Assembly: GCA_030867875.1 (NCBI GenBank)
Contig: JAOWCC010000553.1
Coordinates: 893,001 to 957,000 of the forward strand
DNA: 64,000 nucleotides
Origin: Actinernus sp. WN-2022
Taxonomy: Eukaryota; Cnidaria; Anthozoa; Actiniaria; Actinernidae
Direction: 5' to 3'
Shown here: one piece after another, positions 1 through 10,729 of the stretch
Layout: each line of letters opens with the position of its first letter
How positions within the stretch are numbered: position 1 is the first letter of the stretch
The notes under the pieces: generated by a model
Seen by the model: only the letters and a program-made list of their open reading frames with translations
Databases searched by the model: none
Told to the model about the DNA's origin: nothing
Program-made: the position numbers and the translations under genes

Positions 1-22
1 GTTCCTAGCTGTTTGTTTCCAG

Positions 23-431
23 AACCAAAGTGGCTGAAGGACAGGACAAAGAGAGAATTGGTGTTCTGAATCAGGATTATGTTAGTGATGAGGAAAATGG
101 CTCAGGAGCTAACAAGGGACAGTGGGTGGTCAGGCCTCCAGTCTGGAGGTCTGATGAAGCCAATTTACTGATGCGGCGTTTACAGGAAAAACTGGACATA
201 AGCAGGGTTGAAGAAACACGACCCAAGGTTGTAAGAGTTGCTGGCCGTCCATCCACTAGAAGTAAACCTAGACTTGTAGTGGGATGGGCGCTGCATTCGG
301 ATGCACATGATAGATCTAGAAGTCCCTCTCCGCTGCCTACACGAAGGCAAACAAGGTCGCAGTCAAGATCTCCGGAAAAGAGAAGGGAACGGAGATCAAG
401 GCGCACATTTCTGAACTCAGATTCAGATTGA
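23..431 (+). CDS. Terminal exon of an unrecognised gene, SR-rich C-terminus
   Basis: A splice acceptor (pyrimidine-rich tract ending in CAG at 20-22) opens a frame that runs to a TGA at 429-431, so this is a last exon and the true start codon lies before the window. The 133 or so residues begin with an acidic stretch and a PPVWRSDEAN motif. The last third is rich in Ser-Arg and Arg-Glu dipeptides (SRSPSPLPTRR, RERRSRR). I recall similar C-termini in multi-copy uncharacterised cnidarian proteins but cannot name the family. An AATAAA polyadenylation signal at 574-579 fits the end of the transcript. The function is unknown. Confidence 0.5.
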
Positions 432-573
432 ATGCATATTTTACATAGCCTAGGCTTATAACACTTTTTAGCTCAGATTGATCGTATCATCTTGTTCTTG
501 TTCTTGTACATGCATGTGTACCATGATTATTGAATGAAAATTGTAAATATATTTAGTAGTGAAATATTCTAAT

Positions 574-579
574 AATAAA
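574..579 (+). promoter_or_regulatory. Polyadenylation signal AATAAA
   Basis: The hexamer lies 143 bases after the stop codon of the preceding exon, in AT-rich sequence, as expected for its 3' UTR. Confidence 0.4.
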
Positions 580-671
580 TCATTGGTTGGTATTCAATTG
601 TCGTCTTGATCGTGAGTGCACGTGTAGCTGGGTCAATTAAAAGTAGAAGTATTCGGAGATATAGCAGGGAT

Positions 672-905
672 TTCAAGCCGAACACGAAATCTAAATCCAA
701 TAGATGTTCAAATCATATTCTTGCAAACCAAGTGATTCGGATGAGTTTTCAAGCTGAACACGAAAGATAAATCTAAATCCAATAGATGTTCAAATCGTAT
801 ATTCTTGCACACGAAGTGATTTAGATTAGTTTTCAAGCCGAACACGAAAGATAAATCTAAATCCAATAGATGTTCAAATCGCATATTCTTGCAAACCGAG
901 GGTGT
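672..905. repeat. Tandem repeat, about three units of 76-84 bp
   Basis: Units begin at 672, 748 and 832 with TTCAAGCCGAACACGAAA or a one-base variant. Each carries AATCCAATAGATGTTCAAATC and TATTCTTGCA. The first unit lacks an internal 8-base stretch (GATAAATC region) found in the others. No ORF crosses it convincingly. The rest of 906-1511 holds no gene I can support. Confidence 0.85.
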
Positions 906-1511
906 TCGAGAATGTGCAAGTTTGTTCTACTAGAATACTACCGTATATCATCCCGTACACTTTAAATTTTCAAGCGTATTCGGGACTTGAAAACGGAAAA
1001 ACGTGCCGGATCCTAACAGAATATCCTAGGTGTACTTCGAGTCCATCTGGTCCGAATACTCTAGAAAACTATTGCACACACTGTGTGTGCCGGTTCGTTT
1101 TCGAGCAAATGCGGACCCGAATACAGAGCTTTTCACACAGTGCGAGCTGCTGGTTAGTGGCGAATATCAAATGGCGCCTTTCACGCACGTGGACGTCTGC
1201 TCTGAAGAACCCTTGCGGAACGTGGTCCTCTTCTATTTGAAAACTCAAGTCCATTGGATCAGTGGGTCGTAGGCGCTGCCTCAGTCGATTCGCGGCTCTC
1301 GCAATACAGGTCGGGTTCGATAAAGCAGGACACAGGGCGTCGTCAATTTCCTCTAGAAGTACCTTTTTAAAATAAGAACAAAATTATTGTGGCAATTGCT
1401 GACATAGTATTATCGGAGTCGTAGTATCTATGTATTTATTTATATATTATCTCGTCAACAATAGCGGATGCTGGTTTGAACAGGTCTGCCACAGCCTTCT
1501 ATTTACTGCTG

Positions 1512-1832
1512 CTACGATCTTGGCGGCGGTTGCGGCACCAACCTCTGCAGGGTTGTGTTGTGTTGATGCATCCCGGCATTGAACTCGCCGTCGCGTTCGA
1601 TGACCGAGGCCTTGCAGGCATTCATTTTCGGGCGGACGGTACACTGCCAGTAGGTAACCCTGGTTCGTCTGGCCCTAACATTGTACGAATATCCCTGGGT
1701 GTCTACAAGCTTCTGTTTCCTCCTCTTTGTCCCTTCGTCTACGAGCTGGTATGTTATCTCGAAGCTTTCTGGTTCACTTTCTGGTTGTCTGATGGAGGGG
1801 TCAGCTATAGAGGACTCCTCGAGTAATTCCAT
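1512..1832 (-). CDS. FLYWCH-type zinc-finger exon
   Basis: The 106-residue frame opens with an ATG and has an acidic start. It then shows the FLYWCH pattern: a KLV hydrophobic step, GYSYN, YWQC, CKASV, and a final HQH. The spacing W-x-C-x(8)-C...H-x-H fits the zinc ligands of FLYWCH fingers, which are DNA-binding domains often fused to MULE-type transposases. The frame runs into a proline-rich tail, and a GT donor after the finger (CTGCAG/GTTGGT on the minus strand, near 1548) suggests the exon may end there. No transposase domain is visible nearby. It could be a solitary gene fragment. Confidence 0.5.
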   Translation of the reverse strand: MELLEESSIADPSIRQPESEPESFEITYQLVDEGTKRRKQKLVDTQGYSYNVRARRTRVTYWQCTVRPKMNACKASVIERDGEFNAGMHQHNTTLQRLVPQPPPRS

Positions 1833-1857
1833 TGGCGGCGGGAGTGAGCTTGAGTAA

Positions 1858-2140
1858 GAGACGTCAACAACTCTTGTTCTACGTCCATCTACGGCAGATT
1901 GTCATCTACAATGGCATTACAGGATTGTTTTCGTTAGCTTCATGAGCATGTTTTTTTCTTCTTCTTCATATAGGTATATTTTTGGGATTCTATTTTTGTA
2001 CTCACCAGAAAAACTCTCCTTTAGCCTTGTGCTCTCGGCTGCAGGGATTGGCGGGATTGACGGGATTGACGGGATTAACGATGACAACTCTTGTTCTACG
2101 TCCAACGACGGATGATTGTCATCAATGCACAATTTTCAGC
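1858..2140. repeat. Direct repeat pair and GGGATTGAC microrepeat
   Basis: CAACTCTTGTTCTACGTCCA followed by GATTGTCATC occurs at about 1868-1910 and again at about 2084-2125, a diverged duplication of about 45 bp. Between the copies, 2045-2080 holds four tandem GGGATTGRC units of 9-10 bp. Confidence 0.7.
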
Positions 2141-2374
2141 GCCAGTCAATGCTCTGCTCAGCTCGCACAGCTTCTCGGTACTCTTGTTGCGATATACCAG
2201 TGCAGCACTTCCTGTGCTGTCACCCATCGCACTGGAGGCCTTCTTGGCGCGGTCTGACAGGCTCGTGGTACTGTAGGCAGTTGTCTTGACTTGACATGAT
2301 TTTAGTTTGTAATTCTCGTTATGATCGTAGTGGAAGACTAGTCTATAATTTCCACCCCTTTTATAAGGCTGCAC

Positions 2375-4500
2375 GGATTGAAATTTTCCGGGAAACGCGT
2401 GCTTATTGGTTAATTCGTTAATTGATATAAAACAATTGATCGAGTCTCTTTTGAAATCGTGGGCATTGTAGCGAGCATCTATTGAAATGGAGATGCTTTG
2501 TTATATCAGATGCTTTGTTATATGCCATTTACTGGCGACGCTGTGAAATCTAACACTTAAAAACAATAGACGTTGTGAAAACTACGTTGTGTGAACTTTC
2601 AGTGATAACTTTTTATTCTTAGATATTTCCCAGATATATCCATTAAATTTACTTGATCGATCCTATGATCCTACTAAAACTGCTGTTACTAAAACCGTTT
2701 GTTCTTGAACTTGATCGATCCTTGAGTTCAAGTTGAAGAGACGAAACGAACAGACGAAACCGTAGAGACGAAACGAATCCGACGAAACAAATCCGACGAA
2801 ACAACTTCAATTCGCTATGGTTTTTAAACTGAATCGTTAATTGATGTAGAACAATTGCTCGAGCCTCTTTTGATAACGAGCATCTTTTGAAATGGTGAGG
2901 CATTGTTACATCCATCTATTGAATTGGCGATGCTTTGTTGTATCAGAACCCATTCAAGTTATTTCTATTGAAATTCACTCCCTCTGCCATTTGCTGACAG
3001 AGGGAGTGAATTCAATTTACTTCGGCGTCATAGCAACGACGTCATAGCAACGCCATTCCGAGTTGTAAAATTTTCTCTGGTTTTAGATGCTCTCATGAAA
3101 ACGTTTACCGTTCATTCCCTTTCAAATAAACTACACGACACGTTTACTTCAACCGTTTTCCCGTGTATGAGTCGATCGGTAACTTATCGACTCATTGAGT
3201 GGTGGCGAATCGACGTATCAGCTAAATAAACTACACCAGAATTACCGTTTATTCCCTTTCAAATAAACTACGCTTACTACTAACACTATTACTTCAACCT
3301 CGATCAGTAACTTATCGACTCATACACATACTTTGAGTTGGTGGCGAATCGAAGTCTGCAGAAATTGTTCCCTTTGCCTCTAAAAACATAGCGTAAAATG
3401 GCACTATCAATTTCAATATCAATTTCAGCACTAGAAACAGTTTTTACTGCCTTGGTTTTCAATAGCACCAGCATTGTCTCCATAAATCCAAAAGCTGTCT
3501 GTTGAAGTCTCTGTTTACAAACGTTTGGATTACTGTAACTCCTGCAGTTCATAGACTTACAATTAGATCATTGTCAGCACAATAAAATAGTTCGCTTTCA
3601 TAAAAAAATAGCTGTCAGCATTCGTCTTTAATATAAACGAGGAAAAGCCTTTCCATTCTAATAACATACACCTACAAGTTTGTATCTTACGTTTAGTAGT
3701 AAGCTTAATTTACTGAAAAGTTTAAATACGAGCCATGCAGTGCCAGTGGAGTTTAGTATTCTAAAATATAAAACAAACCTGAGCCAACATAACTTGATGG
3801 CTCCCACGATGAATTCCACAGAAGCCAGTCCTTCCACACTAAGATATTCGTCTCCCTGAAAATAAATATAGGTTTGGTAACCAGTCCGCTACTGACTACT
3901 GTATCAGACAATTCGTATGGAAAAACACCTTTCTTCGAGTGCCTTTTACTGGAGCCTCTCAACTCCATAAACCTTTCATCTAGGTTTATTCCATTGTTTT
4001 GCTTGAGAATTTCAAACACATCTGGCAAGGAAATACTATTTAAACAGTTAATAATTTACCCTGTTGATTTTTGTGTTCACTTGGTAATCAATACCACTGC
4101 GAAGCAATTCGAGCGCAGCAGCAAAATGTCCAATATTTCTGGTAATGCGATATCGCTCGGGACACTGGCAGTCACTTAGTTTATTTACGTAACTTAACAC
4201 AGTGAAAACTTAATTTGTGGGAAAGCATTCCAACAGGCTCACAATAATATTTCGACTTGTTGGAGTTGAAGGACGTCTTTTACCCAGAGATTTATTCAAC
4301 ATGACCAACACGACATGAAGTGACCAAAACCTGAGCAAAGTTTTGCTGAAGTAGTAGTAAATGGCCCAATTCCTAAGTAGTTCCAGGCCAGCGTTGGCAC
4401 TTTCAGTCAGTCACTTTGTGACATGAGTAAGAATTCCCCAGTGATCGAAAAAAAACTAGTGGAAATCAGATGTTTCGTTATAAATTCCAACCTCCTTCAA
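2375..4500. other. No supported gene; diverged direct repeat
   Basis: A segment at about 2410-2530 (ACAATTGATCGAGTCTCTTTTG, then GAAATGGAGATGCTTTGTTATATCAG) recurs in diverged form at about 2838-2945. Around 3105-3265 a second motif (CCGTTTATTCCCTTTCAAATAAACTAC) also occurs twice. The open frames here are short and lack recognisable domains. Confidence 0.5.
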
Positions 4501-4544
4501 GATGAAACATAGGGCCCCTAAGGGCAACTCGTGGATGGTCTGTG

Positions 4545-4930
4545 AGATATTTTGGTATATACTAAAAATCGCGTGACCAATGACGTCATCACCACTAAGT
4601 GATTTGTGGGAACCCACTACCATGTCTGTTCAAGTTTGAACTGTCTGGCATTAGATATGAGGGAGATATGGGCATGTACTTAAAATCACGTGACCGATGA
4701 CCATCATTACGTCATCACCACCACCAATTCATTTGTGTGGACCCAGTACCATGCCTGTCCAAGTTTTGAACTGAGTGTCTGGCATTAGAAATGAGGGAGA
4801 TATGGGCATGTACTTAAAATCGCATGTCCGATGACGTCATCGCTACGTCATCGCTACGTCATCACCACTAAGTGATCGATAAGGACCCACTACCATGTCT
4901 GTCCAGGTTTAAAGTGTCTGGCATTAGATG
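4545..4930. repeat. Tandem repeat of about 125 bp, three diverged units, CRE-like sites
   Basis: Units share ATGAGGGAGATATGGGCATG, TACTTAAAATCRCRTG, GATGACGTCATC and GACCCACTACCATGTCTGTC. The third unit carries extra copies of GCTACGTCATC. The internal TGACGTCA matches the CREB/ATF consensus, though this may only be repeat sequence. Confidence 0.8.
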
Positions 4931-5224
4931 GGCACCGTCAATAACGTCTTCTCCAGCATGACCAAATATTTTCGAAACCTTGGACAGCCATTTGGAAAGT
5001 CAACGGCGAGTCGTCGAGTAGAGTCACAGAAAAAAAACGATGAATAAATTATCTAATATCCACCTAAACCCAATAACTCGTTCTGAACATGCGTGCATCC
5101 ACGAGTTAAATTACTATTGTGTGTGGAATAAACAAGATATTCATAGCTTGATTACGTCTAGAACCTTCGCTTGATAATGGCTAATTGTGTTGACGCATGC
5201 AGTCTAAGTACAGTACCGCCATAT

Positions 5225-5375
5225 TTACATTTATCGTGATTTGCTCGCGACCAGATCGCGATGACTAAGTGTGATCTGCTCGCGATCACTAAGTGTGATC
5301 TGCTCGCGATCTGCTCGCATCGTGCTCGCAATATCCTCGCGATCACATCGCAAAATGATCGCGATCAACTGGTGA
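5225..5375. repeat. Short tandem repeats with TCGCGATC
   Basis: Repeated GTGATCTGCTCGCGATC units of 17-28 bp occur here, with many self-complementary TCGCGA/GATCGC words. Confidence 0.7.
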
Positions 5376-5954
5376 TCGTGGTCATAGAATCGATTCTCAA
5401 CAGAAAAAAATTAATCTGACTGCAATTTCTGAACGTTTAGCAAAATGTTTTCTTCGAAGCAGTTGGCTTCGTTTGTTAATAAGAACGTGAACGGCGGTGT
5501 TGAGTAAGAAAGAACTGATAAAGTGTGAATAAGAAAGAACTGATAAAGTGTGAATAAGAAAGAACAAAAACGAGAAGTTTATTTCACTCTAGATAATAAA
5601 ATTTACATTAATTTTCACATACAAACAAAAAAGCATCCAATACTATTTTTATAAATTGATAATGCAAGAGTAGGAAAGTTCTGAAAAAAACAACCCCACA
5701 GGGCTATCAAGTCAGAACTACCTGGCAGGTCAGGTGAATAATATCATTTATAATTACAAGCAAATATGAAAAATAAAAATAAATTACAAAGCGAGAAACA
5801 TGCATAGTTCTATTGGTTATAATGTCGAGAGGGGAGACTTGCAGGCAATATAGTTAATGATGTTGATGAAGTTGCAGTAATAGTTTGAATTATTATTACA
5901 GGTACATTGTATATATACAGTACATTTATACATATTATACATATTTATACAAGA

Positions 5955-7490
5955 CTAATATCTATCAATATACAGAGATGAAACTCCTTTTTTAAATAAA
6001 TGCTTTTGAACTATTGATTTGATGTTTTGAGGTATCTCTTCCCATATCTTGATTCCATTTATAGTAATAAATTTTAATTTATAGCTAGTATTGCTAAATT
6101 TTATGAAATATGTTTGCCTCTTTAATTGTCTGGTATTATAATTGTGAATATCTGATAAAGGAATAAACATATCAACAAAAGTATTACCTATTCTTTTATA
6201 ATATATATCATGCATGAATAGAGCTGAGTTTACTTATAAATGTCATCAATTTTTAGCAAATTTAATTGATGAAAAAGAGGTGTAGTATGACTGTGCCACT
6301 TCTTGTTTGACATTAGTCTAATGGCTTTTCTTTGAATTATTCTTAGAGGTTCAATATAGGAATTGAAAGTGTTTCTTCAAAGTAGGATTCCATAGTTTAA
6401 ATGAGGAAGTAACAGAATCATAAATTTGCTTGAGGATTTTAGGTGGGGCATAATGCTTTGCTTAATAGAGTATCCCAAAGGACTTAGAAGTTTTAATTTT
6501 AATATGCGCAATATGTTCATTCCAACTGAGGTGTTTGTCTATGATCATACCAAGATATTTTGTTGATATTTTTTTCTTCAACTTTTTCGTCATTAATTTT
6601 AAACAGGAGGTGCCTTTCGGTTTTCTGTCTTCTAGGAGTAAAATTGACAAAATTAGATTAATTTGTATTTAGTGTTAGTTTATTACATGATAGCCACTAA
6701 TGAATTTCATGCAATTCTTTATTTATTGTGGTCTCCAAGTTATTAATATTATCGCTTGAGTAGAATAGACTAGTATCATCTGCAAATAAGAGAAATTTTA
6801 AGTATTTTGATGAATTTGGAAGGTCATTAATATATAGCAGGAAAAGCAGTGGCCCTAGAACAGAGCAATGAGGAACACCGAGGTTAACTGTACGTTTGTT
6901 GGAGAGTGTACCATTTATATATACTAATTGTTGTCTATTGGTAAGAAAAGACTTAAACCAATTTAAAGCTATACCTCTTATGCCATAAGATTCTATTTTG
7001 TCAAATAATATATTTAAATTAATGGTGTCGAAGGCTTTAGCAAAGTCTAAGAAAATCACAGTAGAAAAATGTTTTGTTTCAAAGGATTCAATTATACATT
7101 TATTAAGTCTAAAACAGCTGGTATTGTTGATTTGTGTTTTTGAAAACCATACTGATGTACAAATAGAATCAGGTTCTTTTCCAAGAAATTTTGAAGCCTA
7201 ATAAGCATAATCTGTAATAAGCTCATTGTGTTCTTTTAGCGTGGCAATGTGGATAAGGTTTTGCCAAGTTTTTTTTTCATAGTTCCTTTAAATTTATTAA
7301 AATATTCTAGATAATAATTACGTTTAGATAACCTTATTAAATGGTTTATCTTATTCCTATATCTTTGATAAACATGTAAATAAGTCACTACTTTCGAGTT
7401 CATAAATTTCTTATAATATTTTATTTTTATTTTTATAGACTTGCCGATGCTCTTTGATATCCAGGGTTTGCTGGCTTGTTTTAATTTTCA
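5955..7490 (-). pseudogene. Degenerate LINE reverse transcriptase (CR1/L2-like)
   Basis: The minus strand reads as the 3' half of a non-LTR retrotransposon ORF broken into pieces. A segment near 7490-7060 resembles the pre-RT linker. The frame 7059-6697 then holds RT motifs DFAKAFDTIN, GVPHCSVLGPLLFLLYIND (the usual GVPQGS is changed) and FADDTSLF. The piece 6650-6462 carries the thumb-region sequence NEHI. The piece 6215-5955 ends with NYNTRQ and WEEIPQNIK, typical of CR1/L2 C-termini. Stops and frameshifts separate the segments. No endonuclease domain is seen, so the copy is 5'-truncated and dead. Confidence 0.8.
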
Positions 7491-7499
7491 TTTTGAAAT

Positions 7500-9904
7500 A
7501 GCTTTTAATGGCACATGTTTGCTTATAATCCTTAAAAGTTCATTATGAAAACAAATATTTTTCATTGGTTGATGATAGATAATATAAGTGATTTTCTCAG
7601 TTCAAATCAGCTAAATCATTAGCAAAGATTTCATTTAGATGAGGGAAGTCTCTTTTATGAACATTGCAAGGGATCAGTGACATGAGGTATTAAATTACCA
7701 GAAACGGTAATTGTAGTTACGTTATTTATGAATTTCCTGATTCTCACGTATGGGATAAAAGTTTGTAATAAAGATGCGAAGTTCACACCATCTACTTATC
7801 GACGAAGATTGTGGGGCGATGCAAGGCATTTAAGGAAAGAACTCTGGGTATTCTGAGGGAGTTTGGATGCGCTAGAGGACATACTTACCCACTGAAGGTT
7901 CCCACTGAGTTATTTAACTCACGAAGGATTAAAAAAGGCTGTGCTTTAACTCGCTCGTATTATTTCCTTTCATAATTCCAATTTCATATACTTTATAGCT
8001 CCCGTCAATTGAGCTAGTTTGAATGGGGACTAACAACATAATGCTGTCCTAAGGATTTTACATCCTTTCAAGTAATATTGGGTATATGCTGTCCTTGAGG
8101 AATCCTAGAGCCTCCTTCGTGGACTTGGTCTTTTCATACAGCTCTAATATAACGCGCGAACTTAGGCGTTTGTTGCGCCTACCAACGACCTGCGTTTTGA
8201 GAATACTTAAGTGCAAGGGTGGAAGGGGAAAATTATCCTTGAGAAATAGCATTGTAGAGATTTATAATCAGAATTGTTGAAAAAAGATTGTGTTTAATAA
8301 ATGAAAAGAACGACTTCAAAAAGGCGACCAAAGCTACTGACTCTAATATGTGCGTTCCGACGCTGCTAATTTTACTTTACTCTGTGTTCTATAAAACTTC
8401 GATCACGCTCGGCAAAGTTGATAAACAGGGTAAGAAAACGCAGACGCTATGTAATTTATTTTACTCCGTGTTCTCTCTAAAACTTCACGCTCGTTTAAAC
8501 AAAATTAAACAGCAATTATATCGGTTTTCAAAAACAGCAATAACGGGGAGTTAGCGTCATTGGTTCAAAGCATGTGATGGCTCCAAAAAGAGCCGTTTTT
8601 GTGCCTTTTTAGCTTGATGGCTAGCAAGCGAAGGAGATCTGCAAAATACTTTCTAGCTGGTCGATTTCTTCAAGGGCCGATTGTGTTCTGCTACGGCGCA
8701 AGTTGCAGGCATCGGCTATCTCCCTTAGCTCCCGCATAGATTCCCCCAATGTCGCCAGTATCACCTCAAGTGTTGGTTCTTCGAGATCTGATCTCGCCAA
8801 CGCGTCCTTTAGGAGGTCCTGAACTTTCATCAGATGGTAATTTGTTTGGACGATATCTTGTTCGATTTCTCCGAGAACCTCGACCAACCAGAGACGTTCA
8901 TCACTCCTACTTACAAGTGATACTCAAAGAACAAGTTGAACTAATAAACTAGCATAAACATAATTTGCATAAAGGCGGTATTTCGATCCGAAGCCGAAAT
9001 CAAGAGTTTTAGCTAGCACTAATTAGCTTCAAAGGCGGCATTTCGATCCGAAATCATAAAGCTCGAGCTACTTCCAAGTGGATCGAATTTTTTTCGCTAC
9101 AGTGAATGCGTTTTTACCTCATACTTTCCTACTTCCTATACTTTCCGGTTCATAAACACGGATGGCAACTTGCGTCGACATTTTCGACCGCACGAACGGC
9201 AACTTTGCCGATCGTGGAGTTTTAGAGTGAACACAGAGTAAAATAAATGTCGTAGGGTCAAGCTTTTGTCACTCAAGTTACTCTTTCTGTAATACACGAG
9301 GGCCAAGTCTCGATACTTTACAGTGTCGTAAAGCGCTGAACCACTCATTCGTTTTCAATGAACCGTCATCATCACTGACTGCAACATGACACGTTAAAAC
9401 CAAGATAACTTTTAACGCGGGACTTGGGCCACCGGAGTCGACCAACACTTTTCACACTTGATTAAGACTTCTCTGTTTTCAATGAAGGACTGCTATTGTT
9501 GAATGCTAAAAAGAAAGTAAATTATTCTAGATCAGTGGACTTTAAATCATGGCGGGCATGCGTATTTCGTATTTTCATTTTTATTTGGAATCTGCCGACG
9601 CTGTGGTGGTGGTGGAGGCGGCGGAGGAGGTCCCATCAATGTGGAGGGCAGTTTGGGTTCTTTAACGAAACAAAAACAACATCTAAGTACTGTCATCTTA
9701 TTTTCCAGTAAAATCAAACTATAAAACATATGTATTCAAATGACTCGATTGAAATACCGTAGTTACAACAGAGTAATTTACTGCAGTCAATGAGTTTACT
9801 GACCAAGTCATGAAAGTTAGGAAATTACACAAGTCCGGAAAGAAAAGACAGTATTTAGAAAACCGCGCATTTTAACACCTAGGAAGACAAAGCATACGAC
9901 AGAA
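7500..9904. other. Mostly non-coding, with small repeats
   Basis: A motif TTTATTTTACTCYGTGTTC followed by CTCTAAAACTYCACG occurs near 8450-8495 and inverted near 9215-9260. A shorter version lies near 8370-8410. GGCGGYATTTCGATCCGAA occurs twice at 8975-9060. A minus-strand frame at 8621-8887 (88 residues, Leu/Glu-rich, helical) has no recognised homologue. A GGT/GGA microsatellite lies at 9600-9640. I see no convincing gene. Confidence 0.45.
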
Positions 9905-10190
9905 TAGTCCAGTCATCCTACGGTACAATCTCAAACAAATTGCAACAGAATTTTACAAACCGTAACATACTAAAAATCCCCCGAAATCCGCGTGGTGGAA
10001 CATGCTCAAATTTGGCATTACGTGTTTCGAGCTATCACCACAGGGTACCGCGTAGAGAAAAATAACATTTTAATACAAATGCTCATTTTAAACAAATTGC
10101 AACAGAATTTTTCTCACCGCCAAATGATAGATAGTGGTCCACTTAGTAACATACTAATAATCTCCCAAAATCCGCGTGTAAAAAATGCTA
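9905..10190 (+). repeat. Left TIR of the candidate element, with partial internal duplication
   Basis: 9905-10065 matches the reverse complement of 14215-14414, sharing TAGTCCAGTCATCCTACG, AATCTCAAACAAATTGCAAC, GTGGAACATGCTCAAATTTG and CTATCACCACAGGGTACC. The left arm lacks a block of about 35 bp that includes GCCAAATGATAGATAGTGGT. That block is instead present in a second, partial copy at 10090-10185. Confidence 0.75.
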
Positions 10191-10729
10191 TTAAACATGG
10201 TGTTCCTATTTGAAAAGGCTCAAATATTCTTACTAACAAACAATCACGTGTTTCTATATAAAATAAATACATAGTTGACTGATTTTGTGAAAGAAAATGC
10301 AACGCTTCAAGAATTCAGTTATCCCTTGGAGCCGGGGTCAGGTCTGCGTTCAACTCCAGAAGAAGAGTATAGATTTCTAGACTTTATTGAGCTCTGATAC
10401 AGACCATGACAATTAAAGCTTTGTTATGAATATTAGAACTCAAAGGCTAGTGGAGATCCCAAAGTGTTTTCACTATGCTTTTTATCATTATCGATTAGCA
10501 ATAGACTCTTTCATGATTTTCAAGGAAACACAACTGACTTAAACTTTTGCACTATATATCTTTCTTGGGAGGGCAACTGCCCCCCCTCTACTTCCCTTAT
10601 GGTACCGGCCATTATGTAACAGATTGATATATATGACTAATTTAGTCCCAGGCTTGTGTCGTTTCATGGTCAGTGTTATTTCATATTGATATTTGTGAGT
10701 CTCTTCTGATACAAGACAAGTCGATCTGT

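Noticed and set aside
672..905. CRISPR-like array
   Set aside because: Units are contiguous and similar throughout, with no unique spacers, and the DNA is eukaryotic.
5158..5346. 62-residue frame with repeated RSHLVIA
   Set aside because: It only translates the TCGCGATC tandem repeat.
8288..9348. Matching short peptides LFYSVFSLKLH and LFYSVFTLKLH on opposite strands
   Set aside because: They translate an inverted non-coding repeat; no longer shared frame exists.
9547..9729. Proline-rich frame (PPPPPPPPP)
   Set aside because: It is produced by a GGT/GGA microsatellite.
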